A DNA stretch of 60,245 bases from Azohydromonas australica DSM 1124 (GTDB lineage Bacteria > Pseudomonadota > Gammaproteobacteria > Burkholderiales > Burkholderiaceae_C): NCBI RefSeq assembly GCF_000430725.1, contig NZ_KE387210.1, forward strand, positions 1 to 60,245, in the 5' to 3' direction. How positions within the stretch are numbered: the stretch's first letter is position 1; the number at the start of each line of letters is the position of its first letter. Shown one piece after another: positions 40,572-49,421 of this stretch. A program made the translations under genes and the position numbers. Under the pieces are notes generated by a model. That model did not search any database. It had not been told where the DNA came from and was given only the letters and a program-made list of their open reading frames with translations.

Positions 40572-41669
40572 ATGTTCAAAAACCTCTCGCGCGGCGCGCT
40601 GCTCGCCGCGTGCGTCGCTGCTTCTCCCGCCTTCGCCCAGACCGCCGCCGGTGCGCCCTCCGCGCCGCTGAAGGCCGCCTTCGTCTACGTCTCGCCCATC
40701 GGCCAGGCCGGCTGGACCTACCAGCACGAGCAGGGCCGCCTGGCGATGGAGAAGGCGCTGGGCGCCGCCGTGAAGACCACCGTGGTGGAGGCCGTGCCCG
40801 AGGGCGCCGACAGCGAGCGCGTGATGCGCGACCTGGCGGCGCAGGGCCACGAGCTGATCTTCGCCACCAGCTTCGGCTACCTGGAGCCCGCGTTGCGCGT
40901 GGCCGCGGACTTCCCGAACGTCAAGTTCGAGCACGCCGGCGGCTACAAGACCGCGGCCAACTTGAACACCTACAACGCGCGCTTCTACGAGGGCCGCTGG
41001 CTGGCCGGCTACTTGGCGGGCAAGGTCAGCAAGAGCGGATCGGCCGGCTACGTGGCGGGCTTCCCGGTGCCGGAGGTGATCCAGGGCATCAACGCCTTCG
41101 CCTTGGGCATGCAGGCCGCCAACCCGAAGGCGCAGGTGAAAGTGCTGTGGCTCAACACCTGGTTCGACCCGGCGCGCGAGCGCGAGGCCGCGCTGTCGCT
41201 GGTCAACGCCGGCGCGGACGTGCTGACGAACCACAGCGGCTCGCCCGCGGTGCCGCAGGCGGCGGAGGAGAAGGGCGTGCACCTGCTCGCCTACCAGAGC
41301 GACATGAGACGCTTCGCCCCGAAGGCGCAGCTCGCCGCGGTGGTGTCCAACTGGGGCGGCTACTACACGCAGGTCGCCAAGGCGGTGATGGACAAGCGCT
41401 GGAAGCCCGCGCCGGTGTGGGGCGGCATCCAGGACGGCATGGTCGAGCTGGCCGCGCTGAACCCGTCGCTGCCCAAGGCGCTGCGCGAGGAGGTGCTGGC
41501 CAAGCAGCGCGCCATCGCCAAGGGCCAGCTGAAGCCCTTCGGCGGCCGGCTGGTGGACCAGTCCGGTCAGGTGCGCCAGGACAAGGGCGCGCTGGACGAC
41601 GCCGCCATCGGGCACATGGACTGGTTCGTGGCGGGCGTGGCGGGGACGCTGCCGGCGGCGGCGAAGTAA
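40572..41669 (+). CDS. BMP-family periplasmic substrate-binding protein (second copy)
   Basis: 365 aa. Signal peptide ends in ASPAFAQTA (about residue 22); unlike the first BMP protein there is no lipobox. BMP pattern: AAFVYVSPIGQAGWTYQHEQGR, VEAVPEGADSERVMRDL, ATSFGYLEPAL, FYEGRWLAGYLAGKVSKSG and AYQSDMRRFAPKAQLAAVVSNWGGYY. No ABC genes adjoin it, so it must share a transporter (perhaps the one at 23.6-27.2 kb) or act alone. ATG at 40572 follows GAGGACAACC and a terminator-like leader hairpin. Confidence 0.93.
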   Translation: MFKNLSRGALLAACVAASPAFAQTAAGAPSAPLKAAFVYVSPIGQAGWTYQHEQGRLAMEKALGAAVKTTVVEAVPEGADSERVMRDLAAQGHELIFATSFGYLEPALRVAADFPNVKFEHAGGYKTAANLNTYNARFYEGRWLAGYLAGKVSKSGSAGYVAGFPVPEVIQGINAFALGMQAANPKAQVKVLWLNTWFDPAREREAALSLVNAGADVLTNHSGSPAVPQAAEEKGVHLLAYQSDMRRFAPKAQLAAVVSNWGGYYTQVAKAVMDKRWKPAPVWGGIQDGMVELAALNPSLPKALREEVLAKQRAIAKGQLKPFGGRLVDQSGQVRQDKGALDDAAIGHMDWFVAGVAGTLPAAAK

Positions 41670-41703
41670 GGCGATGGCCTGCGGTTCGGCCTGAAGGGCG
41701 TGC

Positions 41704-42822
41704 GTGCGCTTCACCACGGAACATTCCTTGCCGCTGCCCGGCATGGAAGCCACCACGACCCGCCCCGCCTCGCTGCTGCGGGTGAAGACGATCTACCTGG
41801 AGCCCGCCGTCGAAGGCTTCCAGCGCGGCCGGGAGATCCTGGAGCGCTTCCCCGAGGCCGAGCGCATCGAGGTCCCCTCGCACTGGAACATCGCCGGCCT
41901 GCACGGCAACGAGGGCCTCGTCGGCGAATGGCTGCGCACCAAGCGCGACGTGCTGGTGCTGGGCGTGCGCAAGTCCATGGCCTGCCGCCCCAACGGCCGC
42001 AGCGCTGACTGGATCGCCCCGGGCAGCTCCAATGGCTGCGCCATGGCCTGCGCCTACTGCTACGTGCCGCGGCGCAAGGGCTACGCGAACCCGATCACGG
42101 TCTTCGTCAACATCGAGCAGATCGCCGACGCGCTGGAGAGGCACGCCAAAAAGCTCGGCCCCAAGACCGAGCCGAACCAGGTCGATCCGGCCTACTGGGT
42201 CTACGACATCGGCGAGAACGGCGACCTCTCCGCCGACGCGCTGGTGTCAAGCAACGTGCGCGACTTGGTTGCGCTGTACCGCCGCATTCCCAACGCCAAG
42301 GGCTCCTTCGCCACCAAGTACGTCAACCGCGAGCTGCTGGACTACGACCCGCAGGGCAAGACGCGCATCCGCTTCTCGCTCATGCCGCAGCGCGCGGCCA
42401 AGGTGGTGGACGTGCGCACCTCGCCGATGGCCGAGCGCATCGCGGCCATCAACGACTTCGTGGACGCCGGCTACGAGGTGCACCTGAACTTCAGCCCCGT
42501 CATCGTCTACGAAGGCTGGCGCGCGGACTACGCCGAGCTGTTCGCGCAGGTGGCGGACGCGCTCTCGCCCCGGGCCCGGGCGCAGATCGCCGCCGAGGTG
42601 ATCTTCCTGACCCACAACGAGGCGCTGCACGAGGTCAACCTCGGCTGGCACCCGAAGGCCGAAACCATGCTCTGGGTGCCCAAGCTCCAGGAGACCAAGC
42701 GCAGCGAGAACGGCGCGGACAACGTGCGCTACCGCACGGGGCTCAAGGGGAAGATGGTGAACATCTTCCGCGAGTTGCTGGAGGCGGGGCTGCCAGGGTG
42801 CCCGATCCGCTACGCGTTCTGA
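41704..42822 (+). CDS. Spore photoproduct lyase-like radical SAM protein
   Basis: 372 aa from GTG at 41704; an ATG at 41743 (13 codons in) is an equally possible start. A CX3CX2C radical-SAM cluster (Cys112, Cys116, Cys119 in GCAMACAYCYVPRRKGY) matches the SplB family, with IAPGSSNGC before it and VIFLTHNEALHEVNL and GADNVRYRTGLKG near the end. SplB repairs spore photoproduct in DNA; homologues in non-sporulating proteobacteria are of unsettled function, and no sporulation is expected here. It is separated from the BMP gene by only 34 bp and may be co-transcribed. Confidence 0.85.
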   Translation: MRFTTEHSLPLPGMEATTTRPASLLRVKTIYLEPAVEGFQRGREILERFPEAERIEVPSHWNIAGLHGNEGLVGEWLRTKRDVLVLGVRKSMACRPNGRSADWIAPGSSNGCAMACAYCYVPRRKGYANPITVFVNIEQIADALERHAKKLGPKTEPNQVDPAYWVYDIGENGDLSADALVSSNVRDLVALYRRIPNAKGSFATKYVNRELLDYDPQGKTRIRFSLMPQRAAKVVDVRTSPMAERIAAINDFVDAGYEVHLNFSPVIVYEGWRADYAELFAQVADALSPRARAQIAAEVIFLTHNEALHEVNLGWHPKAETMLWVPKLQETKRSENGADNVRYRTGLKGKMVNIFRELLEAGLPGCPIRYAF

Positions 42823-42823
42823 A

Positions 42824-43666
42824 TCAGGCGGCCAGCGCCTCCCGCAGCTTCTGCGCCTCCGGCCCGAACCCGTACGCATCCATTCCCAGCGCCCCGTAGG
42901 CGTGGCTCTCGTGCAGCCGCAGCGGGGTGGTGTCGCGCCCGCCCGCGCCGGCCGCCACGTACCAGGGCAGCAGGTGCTCGTCGGTCGGGTGCATCAGTGC
43001 GCCGTGCGGGGCGCGGGCGCGGTAGTCGAAGAGCGCGTCCCAGTCCCGCTGCGCGGCGCGGTCGGCGAACCAGTGGCGGAACTCGGCGCTCTCCGGCTTC
43101 TCCGGCGCGTCCAGTGGCGCACGGCCGGTGAAGGTGGAGAGCAGTCTCAGGTTGTGCGTGATGGAGCCGCTGCCCATCACCAGCACGCCCCGCTCGCGCA
43201 GCGCGGCCAGCGCCTGTCCCAGCGCGAACTGCTGCGCCGGCGGCGCCATGGGCATCCAGGCCAGCGGCAGCACGGGCACGTCGGCCTCCGGGTAGACGTA
43301 GCGCAGCGGCGTCCAGATGCCGTGGTCCAGCCCGCCTTCGTCCACCACGTGCGCCGCCACGCCGGACTCGCCCAGCAGCGCCTTCACCTCCTGCGCCAGC
43401 GCCGGCGCGCCCGGGGCGTCGTAGCGCATCTCGTACAGCGCCTGCGGGAAGCCGCCGAAGTCCGGCACCGCCTCGTGGCGCTCGGCGGCCAGCAGCACCG
43501 GCTCGCGCGTGATCGTGTGCGCCGACACCGCCAAGATCGCGCGCGGGCGGCCGAAGGCCGCGTCGATGGCCGGGCCCAGCCGCCGCATGAAGGCGCCGGC
43601 CGCGCCCGGCTCCAGCGCGATCATGGGCGAGCCGTGGGACAGGAAGATCGAGGGCAGGGTGTTCAT
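42824..43666 (-). CDS. LigB/DODA-type extradiol ring-cleavage dioxygenase
   Basis: 280 aa, YgiD/DODA class III extradiol dioxygenase. Metal-binding positions: FLSHGSPMIA (His), VSAHTITREP (His), DEGGLDHGIWTPLRYVYPEA (Asp/His) and MGSGSITHNL. It would cleave a catechol ring with Fe(II) or Zn; the physiological substrate is usually unknown. Convergent with the radical SAM gene, with one base between stops. ATG at 43666. Confidence 0.9.
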   Translation of the reverse strand: MNTLPSIFLSHGSPMIALEPGAAGAFMRRLGPAIDAAFGRPRAILAVSAHTITREPVLLAAERHEAVPDFGGFPQALYEMRYDAPGAPALAQEVKALLGESGVAAHVVDEGGLDHGIWTPLRYVYPEADVPVLPLAWMPMAPPAQQFALGQALAALRERGVLVMGSGSITHNLRLLSTFTGRAPLDAPEKPESAEFRHWFADRAAQRDWDALFDYRARAPHGALMHPTDEHLLPWYVAAGAGGRDTTPLRLHESHAYGALGMDAYGFGPEAQKLREALAA

Positions 43667-43688
43667 GCAGCCGATTGAAGCAGCGCGG

Positions 43689-43710
43689 CCCCTGCATGGC
43701 GTTGCAGGGG
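43689..43710. promoter_or_regulatory. Inverted repeat in divergent intergenic region
   Basis: CCCCTGCA (43689-43696), 6-bp spacer, TGCAGGGG (43703-43710): perfect 8-bp arms between the dioxygenase and FtsX-like genes, 23 bp upstream of the dioxygenase start codon. Possible operator. Confidence 0.4.
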
Positions 43711-43761
43711 TTTGCACCCGGCGTTCAGGCGCTTGACAAGGCTCGGGTATCGTCCCCGCGC

Positions 43762-46377
43762 ATGAGCTCCCTGCCGCCCGATGCCCTTGCCACGCCGTCC
43801 GCTGCCGCCCCCGCCCCGGCCCCGGCCAGCGCGCCCTTGAAACCCTCGCTCGTGAAACTGGCCTGGCGCCAGACCTGGCGCGACCTGCGCGCGGGCGAGC
43901 TGCGGCTGCTGGTGGTGGCGGTGCTGCTGGCGGTGGCGGCGCTCACGGCGGTGGGCTTCTTCGCCGACCGGCTCAACGCCGGGCTGGCGCGCGACGCCGG
44001 CGCGCTGCTGGGCGGCGACGCCAGCGTCGCGGCGGACCACCCGCTGCCGCCGGCCTTCGAGGCGCAGGCCCGCGCGCTGGGGCTGCGCGTCACGCAGCAC
44101 TCGAGCTTCCCGAGCATGGCGCTGGCCGAGGAGGCGCAGGGCGGCGGCTCGCGGCTGGTGGCGGTCAAGGCGGTGGCCGAGGGCTACCCGCTGCGCGGCC
44201 AGCTGCGCGTGCGCGAGTCGCCCGACGCCGGCGCCCGCCCGGCCCAGGGCATTCCCAGCCCGGGCAGCGTGTGGGTGGACGCCGCAGTGCTGGACGCGCT
44301 GCAGCTGCGCGTGGGCGACGCGCTGCTGCTGGGCGACGCGAAGCTGCGCATCGAGCGCGTGATCGCGCTGGAGCCCGACCGCGGCGCCGGCTTCCTGAGC
44401 TTCGCGCCGCGGGCAATGCTGCGCGCCTCGGACCTGGAGGCCACGGGGCTGATCCAGCCCGCCAGCCGCGTCACCTACCGGCTGCTGGCCGCCGCGCCGG
44501 ACGAGAGCAAGGCCGGCAGCGCGGCGGTGCAGCGCTTCGTGGACTGGGCGCAGGAGGAGATCCGCAAGCAGAACCTGCGCGGCGTGCGCGCGGAGTCGCT
44601 GGAGGCCAGCCGCCCCGAGATGCGCCAGACGCTGGAGCGGGCCAACAAGTTCCTGAACCTCGTGGCGCTGCTGGCGGCGCTGCTGGCAGCGGTGGCGGTG
44701 GCCATCGCGGCGCGCGACTTCGCGCAGCGCCACCTCGACGACTGCGCGCTGCTGCGCGTGCTGGGCCTGCCGCAGCGCGCCATCGCCTCGGCCTACGTGC
44801 TGGAGTTCGGCGCCGTGGGCCTGTTCGCCAGCGCGCTGGGCGTGGCCGCGGGCTGGGCGATCCACTTCGTGTTCGTGCTGCTGCTGGGCTCGCTGGTGGA
44901 GACCACGCTGCCCGCCGCCGGCTGGCGTCCGGCGGCCTTCGGGCTGGGCGTCGGGCTAACGCTGCTGTTCGGCTTCGGGCTGCCGCCGGTGCTGCAGCTG
45001 GCCAAGGTGCCGGCGCTGCGCGTGATCCGCCGCGACGTGGGGCAGCTCAAGGCGGCCTCGCTGATCGTGCTGGCCGCGGGCACGCTGGGTTTCGCGGCGC
45101 TGCTGGTGGCGGCCTCGTCGGACCTGAAGATGGGCCTGATCGCCGTGGGCGGCTTCGCCGGCGCGGTGGCGCTGTTCGCGCTCATCGCCTGGGGCGCGGT
45201 GCTGCTGCTGCGGCGCACGGTGCCGCGCATGCGCCGGGCGCCGCGCTGGCTGGTGCTGGCGACGCGGCAGGTGGCGGCGCGGCCGGGCTTCGCGGTGCTG
45301 CAGGTGTCGGCGCTGGCGGTGGGCCTGCTGGCGCTGGTGCTGCTGGTGCTGCTGCGCACGGACCTCATCGACAGCTGGCGCCGGGCCACGCCACCGGACG
45401 CACCGAACCGCTTCGTGATCAACCTGCAGCCGGACCAGGCAGAACCCTTCCGGCAGCGGCTGCGCGAGGCGGGCGTGGAGCGCTACGACTGGTACCCGAT
45501 GTTCCGAGGCCGGCTGGTGGCCATCAACGGCCGCAGCATCCGCGGCGAGGAGTGGAGCGAGGACCGCGCGCGGCGCCTGGCCGAGCGCGAGTTCAACCTC
45601 AGCTTCGACGCGCAGATGCCGGGGCACAACCAGGTATCCGCCGGCAAGTGGACGCCGGACGAGCCCGACGCGGTGAGCGTGGAGGAGGGCCTGGCGCAGA
45701 CGCTGGGGCTGAAGCTGGGCGACCGGCTGCGCTTCGACGTGGCGGGCGGCATGCACGAGGGCCGCATCACCAGCCTGCGCAAGGTGGACTGGGGCTCGAT
45801 GCGGGTGAACTTCTTCGTCATGTTCCCGCGCGAGCGCATGGACGAGGTGCCCGCAACCTACATCTCCGCCTTCCGCGCCCCGGCGTTGCCGGGCTTCGAC
45901 AACCGGCTGGTGAGGGAGTTTCCGAACATCACGAACATCGACGTCTCGGCCTCGCTGGGGCAGGTGCAGGCGGTGCTGGACCAAGTGATCCGCGCCGTGG
46001 AGTTCCTGTTCGGCTTCACGCTGGCGGCCGGGCTGGTGGTGCTGTTCGCGGCCGTGACGGCCACGCGCGAGGCGCGCGAGCGCGAGTACGCGGTGATGCG
46101 CGCCCTGGGCGGGGGCCGGGCGCTGCTGCAGACGGTGCAGCGCGCGGAGCTGCTGGGCGTGGGCGCGCTGGCCGGCTTCCTGGCCTCCGTCGCGGCGGTG
46201 GCGGTCGGCTGGGCGCTGGCGAAGTACGCGTTCGAGTTCGAGTGGCACGGCTCGCCGCTGGTGCCGCTGGTCGGCACGGTGGCCGGTGCGCTGCTGGCGC
46301 TGGCGGCCGGGTGGTGGGGCCTGCGCGGGGTGCTGCGGCGGCCGGTGGTGCAGACCTTGAGGCGGGCGGCGGAATAG
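43762..46377 (+). CDS. FtsX-like ABC transporter permease (YbbP type)
   Basis: 871 aa. N-terminal membrane helix (LLVVAVLLAVAALTAVGFFADRL), large periplasmic MacB-like domain, then membrane segments (VALLAALLAAVAVAIAARDFAQRHLDD and GLLALVLLVLLRTDL), a second periplasmic domain, and a C-terminal FtsX domain (LAAGLVVLFAAVTATREAREREYAVMRALGG). This duplicated architecture is typical of YbbP, which pairs with the ATPase YbbA, thought to work in envelope maintenance or lysophospholipid handling. No ATPase gene adjoins it in this window. ATG at 43762 was chosen as the first start compatible with the divergent dioxygenase; the frame is open further upstream. Confidence 0.9.
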   Translation: MSSLPPDALATPSAAAPAPAPASAPLKPSLVKLAWRQTWRDLRAGELRLLVVAVLLAVAALTAVGFFADRLNAGLARDAGALLGGDASVAADHPLPPAFEAQARALGLRVTQHSSFPSMALAEEAQGGGSRLVAVKAVAEGYPLRGQLRVRESPDAGARPAQGIPSPGSVWVDAAVLDALQLRVGDALLLGDAKLRIERVIALEPDRGAGFLSFAPRAMLRASDLEATGLIQPASRVTYRLLAAAPDESKAGSAAVQRFVDWAQEEIRKQNLRGVRAESLEASRPEMRQTLERANKFLNLVALLAALLAAVAVAIAARDFAQRHLDDCALLRVLGLPQRAIASAYVLEFGAVGLFASALGVAAGWAIHFVFVLLLGSLVETTLPAAGWRPAAFGLGVGLTLLFGFGLPPVLQLAKVPALRVIRRDVGQLKAASLIVLAAGTLGFAALLVAASSDLKMGLIAVGGFAGAVALFALIAWGAVLLLRRTVPRMRRAPRWLVLATRQVAARPGFAVLQVSALAVGLLALVLLVLLRTDLIDSWRRATPPDAPNRFVINLQPDQAEPFRQRLREAGVERYDWYPMFRGRLVAINGRSIRGEEWSEDRARRLAEREFNLSFDAQMPGHNQVSAGKWTPDEPDAVSVEEGLAQTLGLKLGDRLRFDVAGGMHEGRITSLRKVDWGSMRVNFFVMFPRERMDEVPATYISAFRAPALPGFDNRLVREFPNITNIDVSASLGQVQAVLDQVIRAVEFLFGFTLAAGLVVLFAAVTATREAREREYAVMRALGGGRALLQTVQRAELLGVGALAGFLASVAAVAVGWALAKYAFEFEWHGSPLVPLVGTVAGALLALAAGWWGLRGVLRRPVVQTLRRAAE

Positions 46378-46426
46378 GGGGTTGCGCGGTGGCGCGGCGT
46401 GCCCGCGGCTTGCTCCACTGCGGTGT

Positions 46427-47392
46427 ATGAAGCCCGTACTCCGCTCCCGCATCCCCGCCGAGAAACTCCCCCTGGCCGTGCCGCCCGCCTACCGCGACGA
46501 CGTGCGCAAGGCGGCCCGGCCCGAAGGCCAGTATTCGCTGCTGCTGTTCGCGCACGCGCCGCGCGACGTCGTCATGTCGGCGCCGGTGCGCAAGGCGCTG
46601 CGCCGGCTGGGGCCGCCGGCGGCCGACGGCATCGTGGCCGTGGGTACCGTGTTCACCGAGGAAGCGCTCGCGCTGCTGCACGAGGCCGGCGCCCGGGTGG
46701 TGGCTTACCGCAAATCGAAATGGACCGACGAGTCCGCGCGCCAGCGCCAGCTCAAGCCCGAGACCATCGAGGCGGCGGCGCCGCAAGCGGTGCCGGTGCC
46801 CTGTCCGCCGGCGCTGGACGATGCGGCCGTGAAGTCGCCCGCCTGCGTGCTGGCCCATGCTGATCCCTATCCCGAGGCGCCGGCGCCCGATGACGACGGC
46901 CCGGGCCTGCCCGCCGAGCCGGGCGCGGGCGCGGCCGAGGACGCCGACCACCTGCTGGCGGGCTACGCCGACACCAATTACTTCGTCACCGGGCTGGAGT
47001 TGCCGCTGCACCCGGGCGAGCCCAACGCCGGGCTGCCCGGCTTCCTGGCGGCGCAGGGCGCCCGGTGTCTGGCCGTGCTCACGGCCTACAACCCGCGCAG
47101 CGACACGCTGCCGGAGGGCGAGAACCAGCAGCGCCAGGCGACGCTGGAGGACTGGCTGGAGGAGGCCGGGCTGCGCTGGGTGAGCGCCGAAGGAAGGCCC
47201 CGTGACGGCAGCGTGCGGCCGCACGAGCCGCTGCTGGCGGTGTTCGATGCGCCGCCGGCGCTGCTGCAACGGCTGATGGAGAGCTATGGCCAGAACGCCG
47301 TGATCGTCGCCACGGCGGACGCGCCGCCGCGGCTGTGGCTGCGGCCGGCCTTCATGCGCGAGCTGGCGCGCGAGGAGTACGCGGCGGGCTGA
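46427..47392 (+). CDS. DUF3293 protein with an extra N-terminal domain
   Basis: 321 aa. The C-terminal part (about 185-305: YADTNYFV, VLTAYNPRSDTLPEGENQQRQ, LEEAGLRWVSAEGRPRDGSV and YGQNAVIVATADAPPRLW) matches DUF3293, usually a stand-alone protein of ~120-150 aa. The first ~120 residues (SLLLFAHAPRDVVMSAPVRKALRRLG, GTVFTEEALALLHEAGARVVAYRKSKWTDES) look like a separate alpha/beta domain that I cannot name, joined by an acidic/proline linker (about 140-175). Function unknown. Starts 49 bp after the FtsX-like gene. Confidence 0.75.
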   Translation: MKPVLRSRIPAEKLPLAVPPAYRDDVRKAARPEGQYSLLLFAHAPRDVVMSAPVRKALRRLGPPAADGIVAVGTVFTEEALALLHEAGARVVAYRKSKWTDESARQRQLKPETIEAAAPQAVPVPCPPALDDAAVKSPACVLAHADPYPEAPAPDDDGPGLPAEPGAGAAEDADHLLAGYADTNYFVTGLELPLHPGEPNAGLPGFLAAQGARCLAVLTAYNPRSDTLPEGENQQRQATLEDWLEEAGLRWVSAEGRPRDGSVRPHEPLLAVFDAPPALLQRLMESYGQNAVIVATADAPPRLWLRPAFMRELAREEYAAG

Positions 47393-47413
47393 GCGCGGCC
47401 CGCACGCCGGGCC

Positions 47414-49213
47414 TCAGAAGGCGACCCACTCCTCGTGGTCGCTTTCCGCCTGGGCGCTGCGCACCGGTGCCGGGCGCGCGGCCGGGGCCGACGGGGCGGG
47501 CGACGCGGCGCGCGCCGTGGCCGGAGCCGGGGCGGCCTTCGCAACCGGCTTGCGCGCGGCGGGAGCGGGCTTGTGCACCACCGCCGGGGCCGGCGCTGCG
47601 GGCGTGAAGGCCGGCGCCGGCTCGAAGCTCGCCAGGCCCGGCGCCACCGCCACGGCCTCGTCCGAGGCGTTGAGCTTGAAGGTGCCCACTATCTGCGCCA
47701 GGCGGCCGGCCTGGTACTTCAGGCTCTCGGCGGCGGCGGCGCTCTGCTCCACCAGCGCGGCGTTCTGCTGCGTCACCTGGTCCAGCTGCGCCACGGCGTC
47801 ACCGACCTGGCTGATGCCCTGGCTCTGCTCCACGCTGGCGGCGCTGATCTCGTTGATCATGTCGCTCACGCGCCGCACCTGGGTCACGATGTTCTCCATC
47901 GAGCGGCCCGCGTCGCCCACCAGGCTGGAACCGGCCTCCACCTGCTGCACGCTGTGGCTGATGAGGATCCGGATCTCCTTGGCCGCATCGGCGCTGCGCT
48001 GCGCCAGGGAGCGCACCTCGCTGGCCACCACCGCGAAGCCGCGGCCGGCCTCGCCGGCGCGCGCCGCTTCCACCGCGGCGTTCAGGGCCAGGATGTTGGT
48101 CTGGAAAGCGATGCCGTCGATGGTGCCGATGATCTCGGCGATCTTGTGCGAGCTGCCGCTGATCTCCTGCATGGTCTGCACCATGCGGTTCATCACCGCG
48201 CCGCCCTCGGACGCGGCCTCGCTGGCGCTGCCCACGAGCTGGTTGGCCTGCGTGGCGGTCTCGGCGTTGTGCTTGACGGTGGAGGTCAGCTGCTCCATCG
48301 AGGCGGCGGTCTGCTGCAGGTTGCTGGCCTGCTCCTCGGTGCGCTGGCTCAAGTCGGCGTTGCCGCTGGCGATCTGCTGGCTGCCGGTGGCGATGGAGTC
48401 GCTGCCGTGGCGCACCTCGCCGACGATGCGCGACAGGCTCCGGTTCATCTGCTGCAGCGCCTCCAGCAGCTCGCCCATCTCGTCATGGCGCTGGATGGTG
48501 ATCTTCGAGCGCAGGTCGCCGGCGGCCACGTTCTGCGCGATCTGCACCGCCTCGTGCAGCGGCGTCGTGATGGAGTGCGTCAGCCACCAGGCGAAGCCCA
48601 CGCCCACCACCAGGCCGACCAGTCCCAGCACCACCATCGTCGCCCGAGCCTTGCCGACGTCATCCTGCACGCCCTGCGCCGTGGCCTGCGCCAGCTGCCG
48701 CTGCAGGTCCGCCACCACCACCACTTGCGACTGCAGCGTGTCCATCGCCGGCAGCGTCTCGCGCATCAGCAGCCTGGAGGCTTCCTCGCGCTGGCCCTCG
48801 GCCATCAGCTTGTTCACCTTGGTGAAGGAGGCGACATAAGCCGCGCGCGCCGTCTTGATCTCCTGGATCAGCGCCTTGCCTTTGGCGGTGTAGGCCAGCC
48901 GCTCCAGGGTCTCCAGCGCCTCGGTGACCTTCTTCTTGTTGTCCTCGATGGCCGCCTGGACCTTGCCCGCGTGCACCGCGTCCTCGACGAAGAACAGCTC
49001 CATGGTGCGCCGCGCGTTGTCGCGCGTGGCGACGTTGAGCGTGGCCACCGCTTCGGACTTGGCCAGGTCCACGCTGACGTTCTTCTCGGCGGCCTGGTTG
49101 ACGCGGTTGAAGCCCAGCACCGCCGTGGCGATGCTCAGGACCAGGAGCGCCAGCACCGCGGCGAAGCCGATGCCCAGCCGGGCGCCGAGGCGGAGGTTGT
49201 GAAGGAAGTTCAT
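47414..49213 (-). CDS. Methyl-accepting chemotaxis protein (with C-terminal tether and EEWVAF tail)
   Basis: 599 aa. Helix 1 (about 10-35), a four-helix-bundle-type periplasmic sensor (36-188), helix 2 (VVLGLVGLVVGVGFAWWL), HAMP, and a signalling domain with the hairpin tip EIIGTIDGIAFQTNILALNA. After it come ~90 residues rich in Ala/Pro/Lys and the last residues DHEEWVAF, resembling the CheR/CheB-binding tails (NWETF-type) of high-abundance receptors. Ligand unknown. ATG at 49213 follows GAAGG-type spacing. A close paralogue lies 208 bp upstream in the same direction. Confidence 0.95.
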   Translation of the reverse strand: MNFLHNLRLGARLGIGFAAVLALLVLSIATAVLGFNRVNQAAEKNVSVDLAKSEAVATLNVATRDNARRTMELFFVEDAVHAGKVQAAIEDNKKKVTEALETLERLAYTAKGKALIQEIKTARAAYVASFTKVNKLMAEGQREEASRLLMRETLPAMDTLQSQVVVVADLQRQLAQATAQGVQDDVGKARATMVVLGLVGLVVGVGFAWWLTHSITTPLHEAVQIAQNVAAGDLRSKITIQRHDEMGELLEALQQMNRSLSRIVGEVRHGSDSIATGSQQIASGNADLSQRTEEQASNLQQTAASMEQLTSTVKHNAETATQANQLVGSASEAASEGGAVMNRMVQTMQEISGSSHKIAEIIGTIDGIAFQTNILALNAAVEAARAGEAGRGFAVVASEVRSLAQRSADAAKEIRILISHSVQQVEAGSSLVGDAGRSMENIVTQVRRVSDMINEISAASVEQSQGISQVGDAVAQLDQVTQQNAALVEQSAAAAESLKYQAGRLAQIVGTFKLNASDEAVAVAPGLASFEPAPAFTPAAPAPAVVHKPAPAARKPVAKAAPAPATARAASPAPSAPAARPAPVRSAQAESDHEEWVAF

Positions 49214-49363
49214 GTCGGTCGGTTGGCGCGCCCGCTGCGGGTGCTGGCGGGTCGCGGCCTGGAGCTGTGACCTCCCCATGATCGGAGCCGCCCGTCACGG
49301 GCTGAAGTCCCGCGCGGCCATGCACGGCCCGCACCGTGCACGAGTTCACATCAATGGAAGCTG

Positions 49364-49389
49364 ACGTCGGCCTGACGGCGGCAACTTAC
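49364..49389 (-). promoter_or_regulatory. Possible flagellar sigma factor (FliA) promoter for the first chemoreceptor
   Basis: On the minus strand GTAAGTTG, 10 nt, GCCGACGT: resembles TAAAGTTT-N11-GCCGATAA with one base shorter spacing. Lies ~150 bp before the start codon. Confidence 0.3.
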
Positions 49390-49421
49390 GCGGCGGCATT
49401 GACACAGCCGCGCGTCGCTGC

